Shown here: piece by piece, positions 7,418 to 16,800 of the stretch
How the letters are laid out: every line of letters starts with the position of its first letter
Numbering within the stretch: the first letter of the stretch is position 1
From: a virus
IMG/VR virus record: IMGVR_UViG_3300032676_000591
Span: 1-31,603 of that record
Direction: 5' to 3' (one strand)
Length of the DNA: 31,603 nucleotides
Program-made: the position numbers and the translations under genes
Notes under the pieces: generated by a model
Seen by the model: only the letters and a program-made list of their open reading frames with translations
What the model was told of the DNA's origin: nothing
Databases searched by the model: none

Positions 7418-8788
7418 ATGGACCATGCAATATTGGGTTTAGTCAGTGGTAAGACTTTTACAGATCAAGCCTTCCACAATCGTAATAATCGCCGGCGAAT
7501 CTTTCATGATTTCCCGGTCGGCCAGTTCCCGTTGACGGGATTGCTGAGTTTGATGGACAGCGAAGAAACGGATTCGTTCGACTTTGGCTGGTGGGAGAAG
7601 CGCTTTGAAACGCCGCAGACGACGATTGCGTCTGGTGCTGCGCCGTTCCAAACTGCTGTTGGTGGTGCGTTGGCTGATGCGACGTTTGTTGCGGGTACGG
7701 AGTTTATCGTGCTTGTGGCGGATTCGAGCATGTTCCAAGTGCGTCAGCAGGTGTGGTTCCCGAGTTTGTCGATCTATGGAGCGGCGACGACTTATGCTGA
7801 GCTGAAGGGTGTTGTGACTGCGGTTGCGACTGGTTCGATTAAGTTCCAATGCTCGGAGAGTACAGTGCGTTTGGTGAATACGGACACGGCGATGCCGAAT
7901 GGTGCGACGGGTTGCGATGTGATTTGTGCAGGTAATGCGGTTGGTGAAGGTGCGAGTACGACTTCGGGTCGGACGCTTCTTCCAGTGAATCCGCATAACT
8001 TTACGCAGATCTTTCGTAACGGGATGAGTTTCACACGTACGGCAATGAAGGTTCCGACCAACTTCGACAAGACTGGTATCTATCGCGAGTCTGCGGAAGA
8101 AGCCTGTCGGAATCATATGGTTGACATAGAGATGGCGTTCTTGTTCGGGTCGAAGCGCACAGACAATGTCGTGGAGAACGGCGAGACTGTGCCACGTCGT
8201 CAGACTGGTGGTGTCACATGGTATCTGAAGCAGTGGGAAGCCGCGGATTCGATCTATCGTGGCGGTACTGGTACCGCGGCGGTTACGGACAATGCGAACG
8301 ACAACAAGCGGATTATCTTGTCAACGGCAGGTAATATCGTTTGGTCGACGATGAATACGTACCTTGAACGTGCGTTCCGCGTGACGAATGACAAGGCGTT
8401 CGAGAAACTGTTCCTTTGCGGGAGTGGTATTCTTGGTGCGTTCAATGCGTATCTGGAAGGGAAAGCGCAACTGCAGAAACAGTTCAGTGTGCAGACCGTG
8501 TATGGTATGAATGTGGTTTCTTGGGAAACTCCATTCGGGACTATTCACTTCAAGACGCATCCGTTGTTCTCGCGGCAGGCGGCACTCCGTTACAACGGGT
8601 TGCTGTTGGACGTGCAGAATCTGAAACATCGCCCGCTGAACGATAGCGATACCACGTTGCTCACCAACCGTCAGGCGAATGACTACGACGGCCGCAAGGA
8701 CGAGTGGATGACGGAAGCTGGTCTGGAACTTCGGTTCCCAGAGTCGTGTATGTATTTCCAAAACCTGAAGACGTTCTCGGCGACGTAA
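7418..8788 (+). CDS. Major capsid protein
   Basis: This 456-residue protein follows the scaffold-like gene and has the size, even composition and lack of low-complexity sequence expected of a major capsid protein. The N-terminal part (GKTFTDQAFHNRNNRRRIFHD) is basic. The middle is rich in Ala/Gly/Thr/Val strands, and the C-terminal third contains aromatic-rich segments (TVYGMNVVSWETPFGTIHF). The preceding A-rich leader suggests high translation. I infer the HK97-type fold from context, with no motif proving it. The call rests on position between scaffold and neck genes. Confidence 0.8.
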   Translation: MDHAILGLVSGKTFTDQAFHNRNNRRRIFHDFPVGQFPLTGLLSLMDSEETDSFDFGWWEKRFETPQTTIASGAAPFQTAVGGALADATFVAGTEFIVLVADSSMFQVRQQVWFPSLSIYGAATTYAELKGVVTAVATGSIKFQCSESTVRLVNTDTAMPNGATGCDVICAGNAVGEGASTTSGRTLLPVNPHNFTQIFRNGMSFTRTAMKVPTNFDKTGIYRESAEEACRNHMVDIEMAFLFGSKRTDNVVENGETVPRRQTGGVTWYLKQWEAADSIYRGGTGTAAVTDNANDNKRIILSTAGNIVWSTMNTYLERAFRVTNDKAFEKLFLCGSGILGAFNAYLEGKAQLQKQFSVQTVYGMNVVSWETPFGTIHFKTHPLFSRQAALRYNGLLLDVQNLKHRPLNDSDTTLLTNRQANDYDGRKDEWMTEAGLELRFPESCMYFQNLKTFSAT

Positions 8789-8829
8789 GGTAGTGGGATT
8801 AAACAACAAACAACAAGAAACAAAACATT
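8789..8829 (+). promoter_or_regulatory. A/C-rich leader without Shine-Dalgarno
   Basis: The gap between the capsid gene and the next small gene is dominated by AAACAAC/AACAAG repeats up to the ATG at 8830. There is no hairpin to suggest a terminator after the capsid gene and no SD element. It closely resembles the leader of the capsid gene, which points to a shared translation signal for abundant virion proteins. Confidence 0.45.
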
Positions 8830-9039
8830 ATGGCTGATGCAAAAAGTCTGCGTGCCAATCCAATTGGCCAAGGGAATAGTCAGAAGGGTGTATGTGCATG
8901 TGACTCTCCGGGGTTGCAGAATACTTCCGCCCGCACTACGCCCGATCACGACATGCCTACGAATGTGCTGACCAAGGAAACCTCGACTCATAAGCCGTTT
9001 GGTGAACTTGGCGGCCAAGGGATGGGTGGAGCGGAGTAA
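8830..9039 (+). CDS. Small virion-associated protein, possible capsid decoration protein
   Basis: This 69-residue hydrophilic protein lies directly after the capsid gene. It has two cysteines close together (CACD, residues 22 and 24), a Ser/Thr/Asn-rich middle and a Gly-rich end (GELGGQGMGGAE), with no membrane segment. Its A/C-rich leader matches that of the capsid gene, suggesting strong expression. Position and size fit a decoration or head-stabilising protein, but no family was recognised. Confidence 0.6.
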   Translation: MADAKSLRANPIGQGNSQKGVCACDSPGLQNTSARTTPDHDMPTNVLTKETSTHKPFGELGGQGMGGAE

Positions 9040-9062
9040 GTAGGAATCTAGTTTAGCCAGTC

Positions 9063-10082
9063 ATGAAAACGTTCGAAGATCTTAAATCGCAGGTTAAACG
9101 CTATCTCACCAGCAACACGAATCTCGTGAATGCATGGCCGGGACAAGCGGGTGACACTAATGCACTGATGGCGGAAATTGACAGCGCGATTTTGGTCGCC
9201 GCGAATAATGCACGTCGTCAAGCTGAAATGCGACATGATTTTGGGATTAGTATCATGACTGGCTACGCTACTTTAGTGGTTGGCGGGTCAGTGGACCTCG
9301 ACCACATTGCGGTGGATGAAGTGGGAGGGACAGATTTTCGGAGCTTTAAGACGCTTCGAGAGGTTTTTGTAGTCAACACGGATGGCACGATGTATCCGGT
9401 GAAGATCGTTAGTCAGAAGACGAAATCGATCCAATTGTTCAAGCAACAAGATTTAGGAAAGCACACGTATCAAGAGGGATATATTGCGGTGGTGAGTGGA
9501 AGGCAGTTGACGATGGAGCGACAAGCAGTCAGTGTGACGTTGTCACTTGCGATAACGGGGAGTGTGTGGTTGGAAGAGTTTACTGCGGAAGTTGCTACAA
9601 CGGGAATTTATATTGGTGGACTCTTGTCGCCTGATATCACTGGAGATTGCGCGGTAGTTGTTTCACTGAATGAATATGCTGCGTGGTCGCGAGGAACACA
9701 AGGTTCAGCGGCGGCAAATATTAGCTATACTTTGGGTGCGTGGCGGATCAATCCGATGTCAAGTTTGGGACAATACAGTGCGTATAAATCTAGCACGGAA
9801 TCCTCGCCTATTGGTTTGACTGATTGGACAATGGTTCGTGGTGCGGGGCAACCTATTTTGACGCAAGCAGTAACGCCTGTGGTGTTTAATTGGTTTCTCG
9901 AACGTGGATTTGAGTACCTGCAATGGGCAGTGATTTGCGAGTTAAATCACATGTTACTCAAGTTTGTTCCGCGACAAGAAGGAACGCTCGGGCCGCCTGA
10001 CAGTGCCCGAGACAAAGCACTTGACGCATTGATTGTTAATGATGCTTATGCCACTGATGGCGATATCTATCACGATCTTTAA
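9063..10082 (+). CDS. Head-tail connector or neck protein candidate
   Basis: This 339-residue soluble protein has a helical N-terminus (KTFEDLKSQVKRYLTS, then AEIDSAILVAANNARRQAEMRHDF), followed by a long beta-rich part containing Gly/Thr/Val strands. An N-terminal helical bundle with YLTSNTNLVNAWPG and an Arg/Glu-rich helix is typical of adaptor proteins that join portal to tail. Its place three genes after the portal and directly after the capsid genes supports this. ATG 9063 is the only convincing start; no SD precedes it. Specific family not recognised. Confidence 0.6.
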   Translation: MKTFEDLKSQVKRYLTSNTNLVNAWPGQAGDTNALMAEIDSAILVAANNARRQAEMRHDFGISIMTGYATLVVGGSVDLDHIAVDEVGGTDFRSFKTLREVFVVNTDGTMYPVKIVSQKTKSIQLFKQQDLGKHTYQEGYIAVVSGRQLTMERQAVSVTLSLAITGSVWLEEFTAEVATTGIYIGGLLSPDITGDCAVVVSLNEYAAWSRGTQGSAAANISYTLGAWRINPMSSLGQYSAYKSSTESSPIGLTDWTMVRGAGQPILTQAVTPVVFNWFLERGFEYLQWAVICELNHMLLKFVPRQEGTLGPPDSARDKALDALIVNDAYATDGDIYHDL

Positions 10083-10084
10083 GT

Positions 10085-11230
10085 ATGTCTTTTCAAATTA
10101 ACATCGCACAGAATATCCTCACCCAACAACTCGTCGGTACCCTCATGGGCCCGGTGATGATTGGACAGACTTACGTCGAAGGGCTTCTGACGACGATGAC
10201 GACAATGGAATGGAAAGTGGCAAATGGCTCGCAACTTACACATCCTTTGCCGTATGGAGTTTTTGCGAATATTGAGAATCGTCACAACATGACGCAGTCA
10301 TACCTCGTTGCGCATTTTGCACCGGGATTTTTTGACACGCCCAGCGCACCGGTTTTTAACGAAGTTTGCTGTAAGAAACAAGACATTCATGAGTTTATTT
10401 GCTCAGCAACAGTTTGCAAAAAGGTCGTTCCGATCGCGAGTAATCTCGAGACTGACTCAGGCGGAACAGTGATCTGGTCATGCAATATCGAACCGATCGA
10501 CGAGGTTCACGGATTGATGACGACGATCAAAAATCCCTATCTTCTCGAACAGGAAGGTTCGGTCTGGGATGAAGTGTTGCATCAGTTTATTATCCTCAAG
10601 CGCTTGTTGACGAAAACTTTCGCCGCTTCATCAATAGGCGTCGTCAGTACGACAATGACGTATATTAATTACACACCACTCAAATGTGGTTGGTGGATTA
10701 AAAATACGGAAGTTTTCTCGGGTTTCTCACTTGCATACTCAACCACGATCAACTATGACTGGCCTGCAGTTTTGAAGAAACTCTATGTTGACATTTGGCC
10801 GCTCGTCGAGGGTGGTGCACATGAATTTGGTTTTCCGGTGTATTCAAAACCACATTACTCTGGTCCTTGTAAAGCAGACGTCACTGAAAGTTTCGAGGTC
10901 GGTGCACCGAGTGTGGATATCCCGACTCCAATGCTTCCAAGGTCGATTCAACTTAATTGTCCTTTCTATAACATCACCGAACTACCTTCACTTCACGGTC
11001 GTGGAGCGATCACAACCTACTCTGGCGATGATAGTCCTGTTTGGTTACCGGCATATGCGATCTTTGATGTTCCCGCGACTACGCCAACTGACTGGCCGGA
11101 TTTCGTCATCGACATGACACAGGTGCAACCTTACAAAGGTGGATTTATCAAGAAGAAATATAAGGTCTATCCGCCTGTCGAAGATGCACAACCAACAGCT
11201 TCTAATTGGTCCGGAGTTCTGCCACCATGA
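10085..11230 (+). CDS. Virion structural protein (tail/neck), unknown family
   Basis: This 381-residue, mostly beta-rich protein starts 3 bases after the upstream stop, within TAAGTATG. The N-terminus (SFQINIAQNILTQQLVGTLMGPVMIGQTYVEG) is followed by aromatic and Asn/Thr-rich segments, with Cys residues clustered near 95-115 (EVCCKKQDIHEFICSATVCKK). The C-terminus is Pro-rich. The ATGA overlap with the next gene implies coupled expression. Within this operon of virion genes it is probably a tail component, but no domain can be named. Confidence 0.6.
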   Translation: MSFQINIAQNILTQQLVGTLMGPVMIGQTYVEGLLTTMTTMEWKVANGSQLTHPLPYGVFANIENRHNMTQSYLVAHFAPGFFDTPSAPVFNEVCCKKQDIHEFICSATVCKKVVPIASNLETDSGGTVIWSCNIEPIDEVHGLMTTIKNPYLLEQEGSVWDEVLHQFIILKRLLTKTFAASSIGVVSTTMTYINYTPLKCGWWIKNTEVFSGFSLAYSTTINYDWPAVLKKLYVDIWPLVEGGAHEFGFPVYSKPHYSGPCKADVTESFEVGAPSVDIPTPMLPRSIQLNCPFYNITELPSLHGRGAITTYSGDDSPVWLPAYAIFDVPATTPTDWPDFVIDMTQVQPYKGGFIKKKYKVYPPVEDAQPTASNWSGVLPP

Positions 11231-12096
11231 TCAAACCAGATCATAATCGTCCGTTTGTCTCACGACTCGATGAAAGTCCATTCATCGAACACAAAGATTT
11301 GTCGCTTAGTCAGCCTGTGACACACAAGCAACAGGCGATGAACATTCCTTGCTTGGTAAATCCAAACTTCGTTGCACCACCGCGAATCCCGCAAAGTTAT
11401 AAACCTTTCTCCTTTGCACTTGCCGCTGGGCCCGCAGGTAAGATGCACGTTTATTATGGACAGTTGATTCAACTCGTCACATTCCCAAACTTCAAACGTA
11501 ACATTGTCAACGCAGTTCATTTCAACGTCCTTGCATCGCAAGACGAAATTCAACAACCTGTGATTTGGGTGCCTGACAATCTTCGCACAGATCATGGATT
11601 CTTACGCGCAACACTTCTTAACTGGCGTGGTAACGCTTATCTCTACTGGGAAACCAACGCAAATGGAGTAATCACACTTTGCCGTATTGTTGGTCCTGAC
11701 GTTCCGACACTTAAAAATATTCCTGAACTCAATTCAGACCTCATTCGCGATTGGGGCGAAGATGAACCAGTCGGAAAATACTGTGCATTTATTGGTTCAG
11801 TTTCAGACTCAGGCGAGATTACACAAAAGATTTCCTCCGACTACTTCTGGTCGCCTTGTGTCATCCCCGAAGGTTCTGATGGTACAACGATCACCACAGA
11901 CGGTGGTTATGGTGGTGTCGCAATCGTCGGTGGCACTGGTAAAATTACAGTCACAATTTACGATACTGACACTATCTACATTCTCTCCGAATGGCATAAC
12001 GGTATCGAAACCATAAACAACTGGACAAATCTCACCTTTAACACACTCGCTGGTGGAGGCAAACTCATCTCCATCGATTCTCACGGATTTCCTTAA
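11227..12096 (+). CDS. Virion structural protein, unknown family
   Basis: This 289-residue protein is started at ATG 11227, whose ATGA overlaps the upstream stop; an upstream in-frame GTG/ATG at 11206 would overlap more. The N-terminal 60 residues are Pro/His-rich. A beta-rich core follows, with a Gly-rich segment near the C-terminus (TTDGGYGGVAIVGGTGKITV) that reads like a small beta-sandwich. Position suggests a tail or fibre-associated protein. It lies wholly in the C-rich arm before skew-switch site 3, which explains its heavy use of C-ending codons. Confidence 0.6.
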   Translation: MIKPDHNRPFVSRLDESPFIEHKDLSLSQPVTHKQQAMNIPCLVNPNFVAPPRIPQSYKPFSFALAAGPAGKMHVYYGQLIQLVTFPNFKRNIVNAVHFNVLASQDEIQQPVIWVPDNLRTDHGFLRATLLNWRGNAYLYWETNANGVITLCRIVGPDVPTLKNIPELNSDLIRDWGEDEPVGKYCAFIGSVSDSGEITQKISSDYFWSPCVIPEGSDGTTITTDGGYGGVAIVGGTGKITVTIYDTDTIYILSEWHNGIETINNWTNLTFNTLAGGGKLISIDSHGFP

Positions 12097-12107
12097 CTAA
12101 TATTCTC

Positions 12108-12743
12108 ATGCAAAGTCGTCGTATACAACAACAACAAGAAGAAACTCTTCGTAACGTCGAGATCCTCCGCGGTCTAGGCCTCACCGAGTCACCAATCTCG
12201 CAGTTCGGTAGTCTCATTAATGCGCTTAACAGCACCGATGCGCCAGCGATTCAACAGGGACAGTTTGAAAAGACGTTTGGGTTGCAACAGTCTGGTCAAC
12301 AGCAGCAGGCGAGCGAGTTTGCGCAGAGTCATGCGTTAGCGCAACAGAATTATGCGTTAGCGCAACAGGGGCAGGACTGGCAGCATTGGGGGATGGAAAA
12401 TGACATGAATCAGAAGGCGTGGGAGCAGTATTTACAAAGCAAGAAGTTTGAACAAGAGCAAGGGAATCATAATGATATGATGCAACATTATGGAGCAGCA
12501 TTAGCACAACAGGGAGAGCAAGGTGGTTTGCAGGCTTTGTTACATATGTTTGGATTGAATCAAGAGTCGACGTCGCGTGGGATGCCGGCGTTGTTTAATC
12601 AGGATGTGCTTGGGTCGCTTGCGTCACAGCATGGGTTTTCTAATTTGCTTAACAGTGTTTCAAACGTGAGTACGCTTGGGCCTAAAGCAAGTTGGAGTGA
12701 TGCTGAGGTTGCTGCAGCGCGGCAGAAGTTGGGATTGAAGTGA
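12108..12743 (+). CDS. Gln-rich internal virion protein candidate
   Basis: This 211-residue protein is extremely rich in Gln (RRIQQQQEETLR, QQSGQQQQASEF, SHALAQQNYALAQQGQDW) and largely helical, with no signal peptide or membrane segment. A short internal sequence repeat encodes ALAQQNY/ALAQQG. Gln/Ala-rich helical proteins just before a giant virion protein are a common feature of podovirus ejection-protein clusters, so an internal core protein is the best guess. Residues 37-41 (INALN) are encoded by skew-switch site 3, and codon use flips there from C-ending to G-ending. Confidence 0.6.
   Translation: MQSRRIQQQQEETLRNVEILRGLGLTESPISQFGSLINALNSTDAPAIQQGQFEKTFGLQQSGQQQQASEFAQSHALAQQNYALAQQGQDWQHWGMENDMNQKAWEQYLQSKKFEQEQGNHNDMMQHYGAALAQQGEQGGLQALLHMFGLNQESTSRGMPALFNQDVLGSLASQHGFSNLLNSVSNVSTLGPKASWSDAEVAAARQKLGLK
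12216..12230 (+). repeat. Skew-switch palindrome, site 3 (ATTAATGCGCTTAAC)
   Basis: This copy is inside the Gln-rich protein gene, in frame as Ile-Asn-Ala-Leu-Asn. Hand counts give about 43 G to 76 C across 11941-12220 and about 95 G to 51 C across 12241-12540. It is preceded by CTC, as at sites 4 and 6. Confidence 0.85.
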
Positions 12744-12762
12744 GTTTTAACTAAATACAAAA

Positions 12763-13839
12763 ATGGCTGATATCAATGCAATTATGAAGTTGTTTGCTGG
12801 AATCCAACAGGGACAGCAGGCTTTGGTCAATTCTGTGCAGAAACCGCGTGGGATTATGCGGCATAATGATGATATGACCAATATGGGGACGCCGGGGATG
12901 AGTGGGACTCCGGGATTGGATCAGTGGTATCGGAACAATCCGGGGTATCAGAACACTCCGGTGGTTGCGGATACTGGGCAGGCACAGAGGGATCATCAGC
13001 TGTTTTTGGATCAGATCGCACGGAGTACAGAGGAGATCAATGCGTATGATGAACATGCGAAGTTGGCAGGGTTGCCGACGTATAAGGAGAAGATGGCACA
13101 AGATCAACAGTCAAATGTTAAGTCTATTGCGGATGAGTGGAATCAGACACAGAGTCAGTGGCAGGGTGCACAAAATCCGGGTGGTGCTGGAGGGTTGAAT
13201 TTTAATCTTGTTAATGGCCCTATGGATGTGTTTGCACAGAATAGTGAGAATGCATTGAATTGGGCGAAGATCCAAGGACAAGAGATGGTGGGAAGAGGTT
13301 TGAAGGCTGATACGAGCGGTTTTGGGAATTATGCGCCGATTGCGTCTGTGACGAGTCCGAGTAGGACTCCGACTACACCGAGTGCGTTGCCGGGAAGTTT
13401 GGCAAGTGTTGGACAAGATCCTTTTGCGGATATTAAGATTGGAGGTATTCCACGGCAACCAAATGCTTTAACCAATGCATTTAATGCGCCAGATAAAACA
13501 AATATGGCGCAAGGCATGGAAAGTTTGTTGTTTGGGCGTGCTGCAATGCCACAAGTTACACAACAAGGGATTGCGGCTGCAATGCCACAAGTTACACAAC
13601 AAGGGATTGCGGCTGGGATGACACGAGAACCGACAGTTTCTCCTGCATTGTTAATGGCGGCTGGGATGAATCCATTAGCTGCACAATTTTATGGTGCGTT
13701 ACCGCCTGAGATGCCACTGGGCAACTTTATGGATCAAATCATGTCGAAGTTTAACGCAAGGAATCGCGAACGTGCAAATAGCGCTGCGGACGATGCTGCA
13801 ATTGGCAGGATGATTAAGATACTGCAAACCAGTAAGTAA
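12763..13839 (+). CDS. Internal virion (ejection) protein candidate with tandem repeat
   Basis: This 358-residue hydrophilic protein is rich in Gln, Gly, Pro, Asn and Met. It has a helical N-terminus (AIMKLFAGIQQGQQALVNSV), Gly/Pro-rich spacers (NMGTPGMSGTPGLDQWYR), a helical middle and an Ala/Met-rich end. Two identical copies of a 12-residue unit (AAMPQVTQQGIA) lie at about residues 260-283, encoded by a perfect DNA tandem duplication. It sits between the Gln-rich protein and the giant ejection protein and may be packed with them. The leader contains ACTAAATACAAAA with no SD. Function not identified. Confidence 0.6.
   Translation: MADINAIMKLFAGIQQGQQALVNSVQKPRGIMRHNDDMTNMGTPGMSGTPGLDQWYRNNPGYQNTPVVADTGQAQRDHQLFLDQIARSTEEINAYDEHAKLAGLPTYKEKMAQDQQSNVKSIADEWNQTQSQWQGAQNPGGAGGLNFNLVNGPMDVFAQNSENALNWAKIQGQEMVGRGLKADTSGFGNYAPIASVTSPSRTPTTPSALPGSLASVGQDPFADIKIGGIPRQPNALTNAFNAPDKTNMAQGMESLLFGRAAMPQVTQQGIAAAMPQVTQQGIAAGMTREPTVSPALLMAAGMNPLAAQFYGALPPEMPLGNFMDQIMSKFNARNRERANSAADDAAIGRMIKILQTSK
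13540..13611 (+). repeat. Perfect 36-bp tandem duplication
   Basis: Two identical 36-base units, 13540-13575 and 13576-13611, lie in frame in the 12763-13839 gene. Sequence identity at synonymous positions indicates a recent slippage or duplication event. Copy number may vary among relatives. Confidence 0.95.
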
Positions 13840-13843
13840 CTCT

Positions 13844-16800
13844 ATGGACACCTATCAAGATTTTCTAAAACAGAATCCTGTGGATGAGTTTAACTCGCCG
13901 CGGCAGATTCAACAAGACTTTGTGGACAATATCCGCAAGGCTGATCCACGTTTTAGTGACTTGACAGAAGGGCAGACTGGTCAGGTGTTGGCGCAGTTGA
14001 CCGGAGAGCAGGGGTTTAATAGATTTTCGGCTGGTGCGTTGAATCGTGGGTTTGATTGGTTAGGTGATAAGTTTACGAATACGCTTAACGAATTGCCTGT
14101 CGGTGGTGGTCTGACTGCGAGTCAATATGCTGGTGAAGGAGCACAAGGATTTGCGCAAATTTTTGGTGCTGGAGAGGATACACAACAAGCGTTTAAGAGT
14201 GGTGGTGAGCAATTGCCAACGATTATCGGGATGCTTGGGTTGGGCGGTGTTGGAAGTGTGATTGGTGGTATTGCTGGTGCGATTGGTGGTATTGGAAGTG
14301 TGATTGGTGGTATTGCTAGTGCAGGTATGACTGGTTTGATGGGTGCGACTATGTACGGACAAGGCGTAGGTAGCGCATATGAACAAGGCGCTACTGGACT
14401 TGCGCCGACTGCAGTTGGTGCAACGAGTTTGGCGACACTTGCGATTCCGATGGTGTTCAGTCGTGCGATTGCTGATGTTGCGGGGACTGCAGCGTTGAAA
14501 CTTACTGCGAGTGGTGCGTTGAAGGATTTGACTGCAGAAGCGGTTAAGGATGGAGTGAAGTTCAGTGGATCAGAGGCGGTGAATTTGATCACTGGGAATC
14601 CTGCAGTGTCGACTTTGCGCCGAAGTGCGTTGAAGACGGTGCAGGAAAGCATTGCAATGAGCACGGCGAGTGCATTGAGTATTTCTAGTGCGGTTGCTGG
14701 GCAGTTGATCATTAATCCGAAGAAGTTTGTTGAAGATCAGTTGACGAGTAAGCAGTTCTGGATTCCGACGTTGATTGGTGAAACTTTCAACGGTGTGGGT
14801 GGTGTGATGATGGGGAGGATGCGGGAACCAGTTAAGAGTTATAAGACACTGACTGAAGAACAGGCAGCACTGAAAGCAAAGTTGCATGGTAGTGAGCAAG
14901 CGAGTGCCGAGGAAGGTGCAAAGTCACTTGTGGGGATTTTGCCGGATAAGACTGCGGGGACGGAACCTTCATTGACTGTTCCGTTAGATGAGACGATGTA
15001 TCCGGAAAGTATTTACAGTTCGAAGATTAAGAAGCAACTTGGAATTCCTGCAGGTCCTGAAAGCGATCAGGCATTACTTTCGCATTATAGTGCGATTCGT
15101 CAAGCAAATGCGGAAGCGATTGTTGCGGAGACAAATAAGGCGTCTACTGATACACCTGAAAGTCCTGCGGTTAAAGATCGTGTGATTAACACTCCAGACG
15201 AAGCGTACGCTGCGATTGCTGATGTAATGGCAGCGCATGATCCGTCGAGTGATCAGTTGAACATGCTTGGAATGGCAGTGCAACATCTGCAAGAAGCGAT
15301 GGAAAGTACGCATCCAGAAGTGTCGACAGATGAAGCATTCATGCATGCAGTAGAGGAGATTCACGCGCGTGCTTATGATCCTAACGTGCAGAATTATGAG
15401 CATATTGTCACGACGGATGATGGAAATCATATTGCGTTTCATAATCCCGGGACGAAGGAAGTTGGGACGTTTGTTCAAGTGATGCGGACAGGAGAGGATG
15501 GCAAAGTTCATCCTGTGGGTAAGCAATTCATTGAAAACGTTCCCGGCACGGCGACGATTTTGCGCCTGCATGACGTGTTACAGCTTGCGAAACTTGACGC
15601 GCCAGCGTTGAAACCTGCACTAGACAAACACTTTGGAGTTGATGTGACGCCGAAGGAACTTGAAGTTTTTCATCGTGTCTTTCAGCGGACTGCACAAGCG
15701 GAAGCCGAGATGCCGTATGGCGTGAGTTTTCATGAAGATTATCATGCTCAAGATCCGAGGCGAGCTGCTGGGATTGCTGAGATGTTGCATCGGACGGGGA
15801 TGCAGAAGGCGCTAGTTGCGCTTAAGCAGAAGTTACGTTTTACTGCGAGTTCTGCATGCCTTGATCCAAAGGCGTTAGATAACGCGACGTTTGATTATTT
15901 TGGCGCGAAGAATATTGCGGCGCATTCGTTGGTTGAGAATACGAATGGTGAACTCGTGCACGTGATTTCACGTAACAATACGTATGGTCCTGATGTGGAT
16001 ATTCATGAATTAGGACACGTGTTGCATGTGCTTATCGACTCAGGTGGTTATGGGAAAGAGATGAAGGCTGAGGTCGATAAGTGGCTTGGTGACATTATTA
16101 ACCCAGATAGCGAGTGGAATAAGGGGAAGGAACGTGGTAAGCAACGAGCGGAAGATGTTAAGCACGCTGCAGAAACCGGCGCGACGATTGCGTCAAAGGT
16201 TCAGGCAGGAACTAAACGCGCACAAGGTTTGCCAGATACAGAAGAGATTCGTCAGCATTACTTGTCATACTATGAAACATTCGCGCAAACCTTTCATGGC
16301 TATATGATGTCTGCTGGGAATAAGTTCTCAGACTTTATGGCAAAACACTTTCCGACTTTGCATGGATTCTTTTCGGAGTATGCAAAAGCTTTTAAGACTG
16401 GTGGACCGCTTAATCGTTACTCGCCGGGTTATAGTGTTGGCAAGTCGATTTTGAAAACCTACCTCGATGCACATTATGATGCAACTGAAGCACCTGCGAA
16501 ACGTCTGCATGCACTCATGGATGCGACACCGGGAATGTCTTCTCGAGTTGCAGAAGCGTTAGTTCACGAGTGGTTTCAAGCGAAAGGTGTTGGTATTCGT
16601 GATGCACTCGAGACGACGGTCAAGCAGTTGAAAGAGACTGGCGAAGGTGTGAGTGATTCTTCTGTGATCGATTTGCTTTCGAGCATCGGACGCGTGAACG
16701 GAGAAACGAATATGTTCTCTCCAATGGAAGGTTACGATGGACAGTTAAATTCCAAGGCGTTTATTCTTGCACCTTGGATTAGCCATCTTGTCGGTGAAAC

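Noticed and set aside
7439-8116. Long minus-strand ORF (225 codons) opposite the capsid gene
   Set aside because: The Arg/Thr-rich shadow translation lacks a plausible start context, and the capsid frame explains the region.
12639-12653. TCTAATTTGCTTAAC, another near match
   Set aside because: It matches the right arm only, lies within a uniform G-rich stretch, and is 0.4 kb from site 3.
14076-14090. ACGAATACGCTTAAC, a near match to the palindrome
   Set aside because: The right arm is intact but the left arm TTAA is lost, and both flanks are equally G-rich, so there is no skew change.
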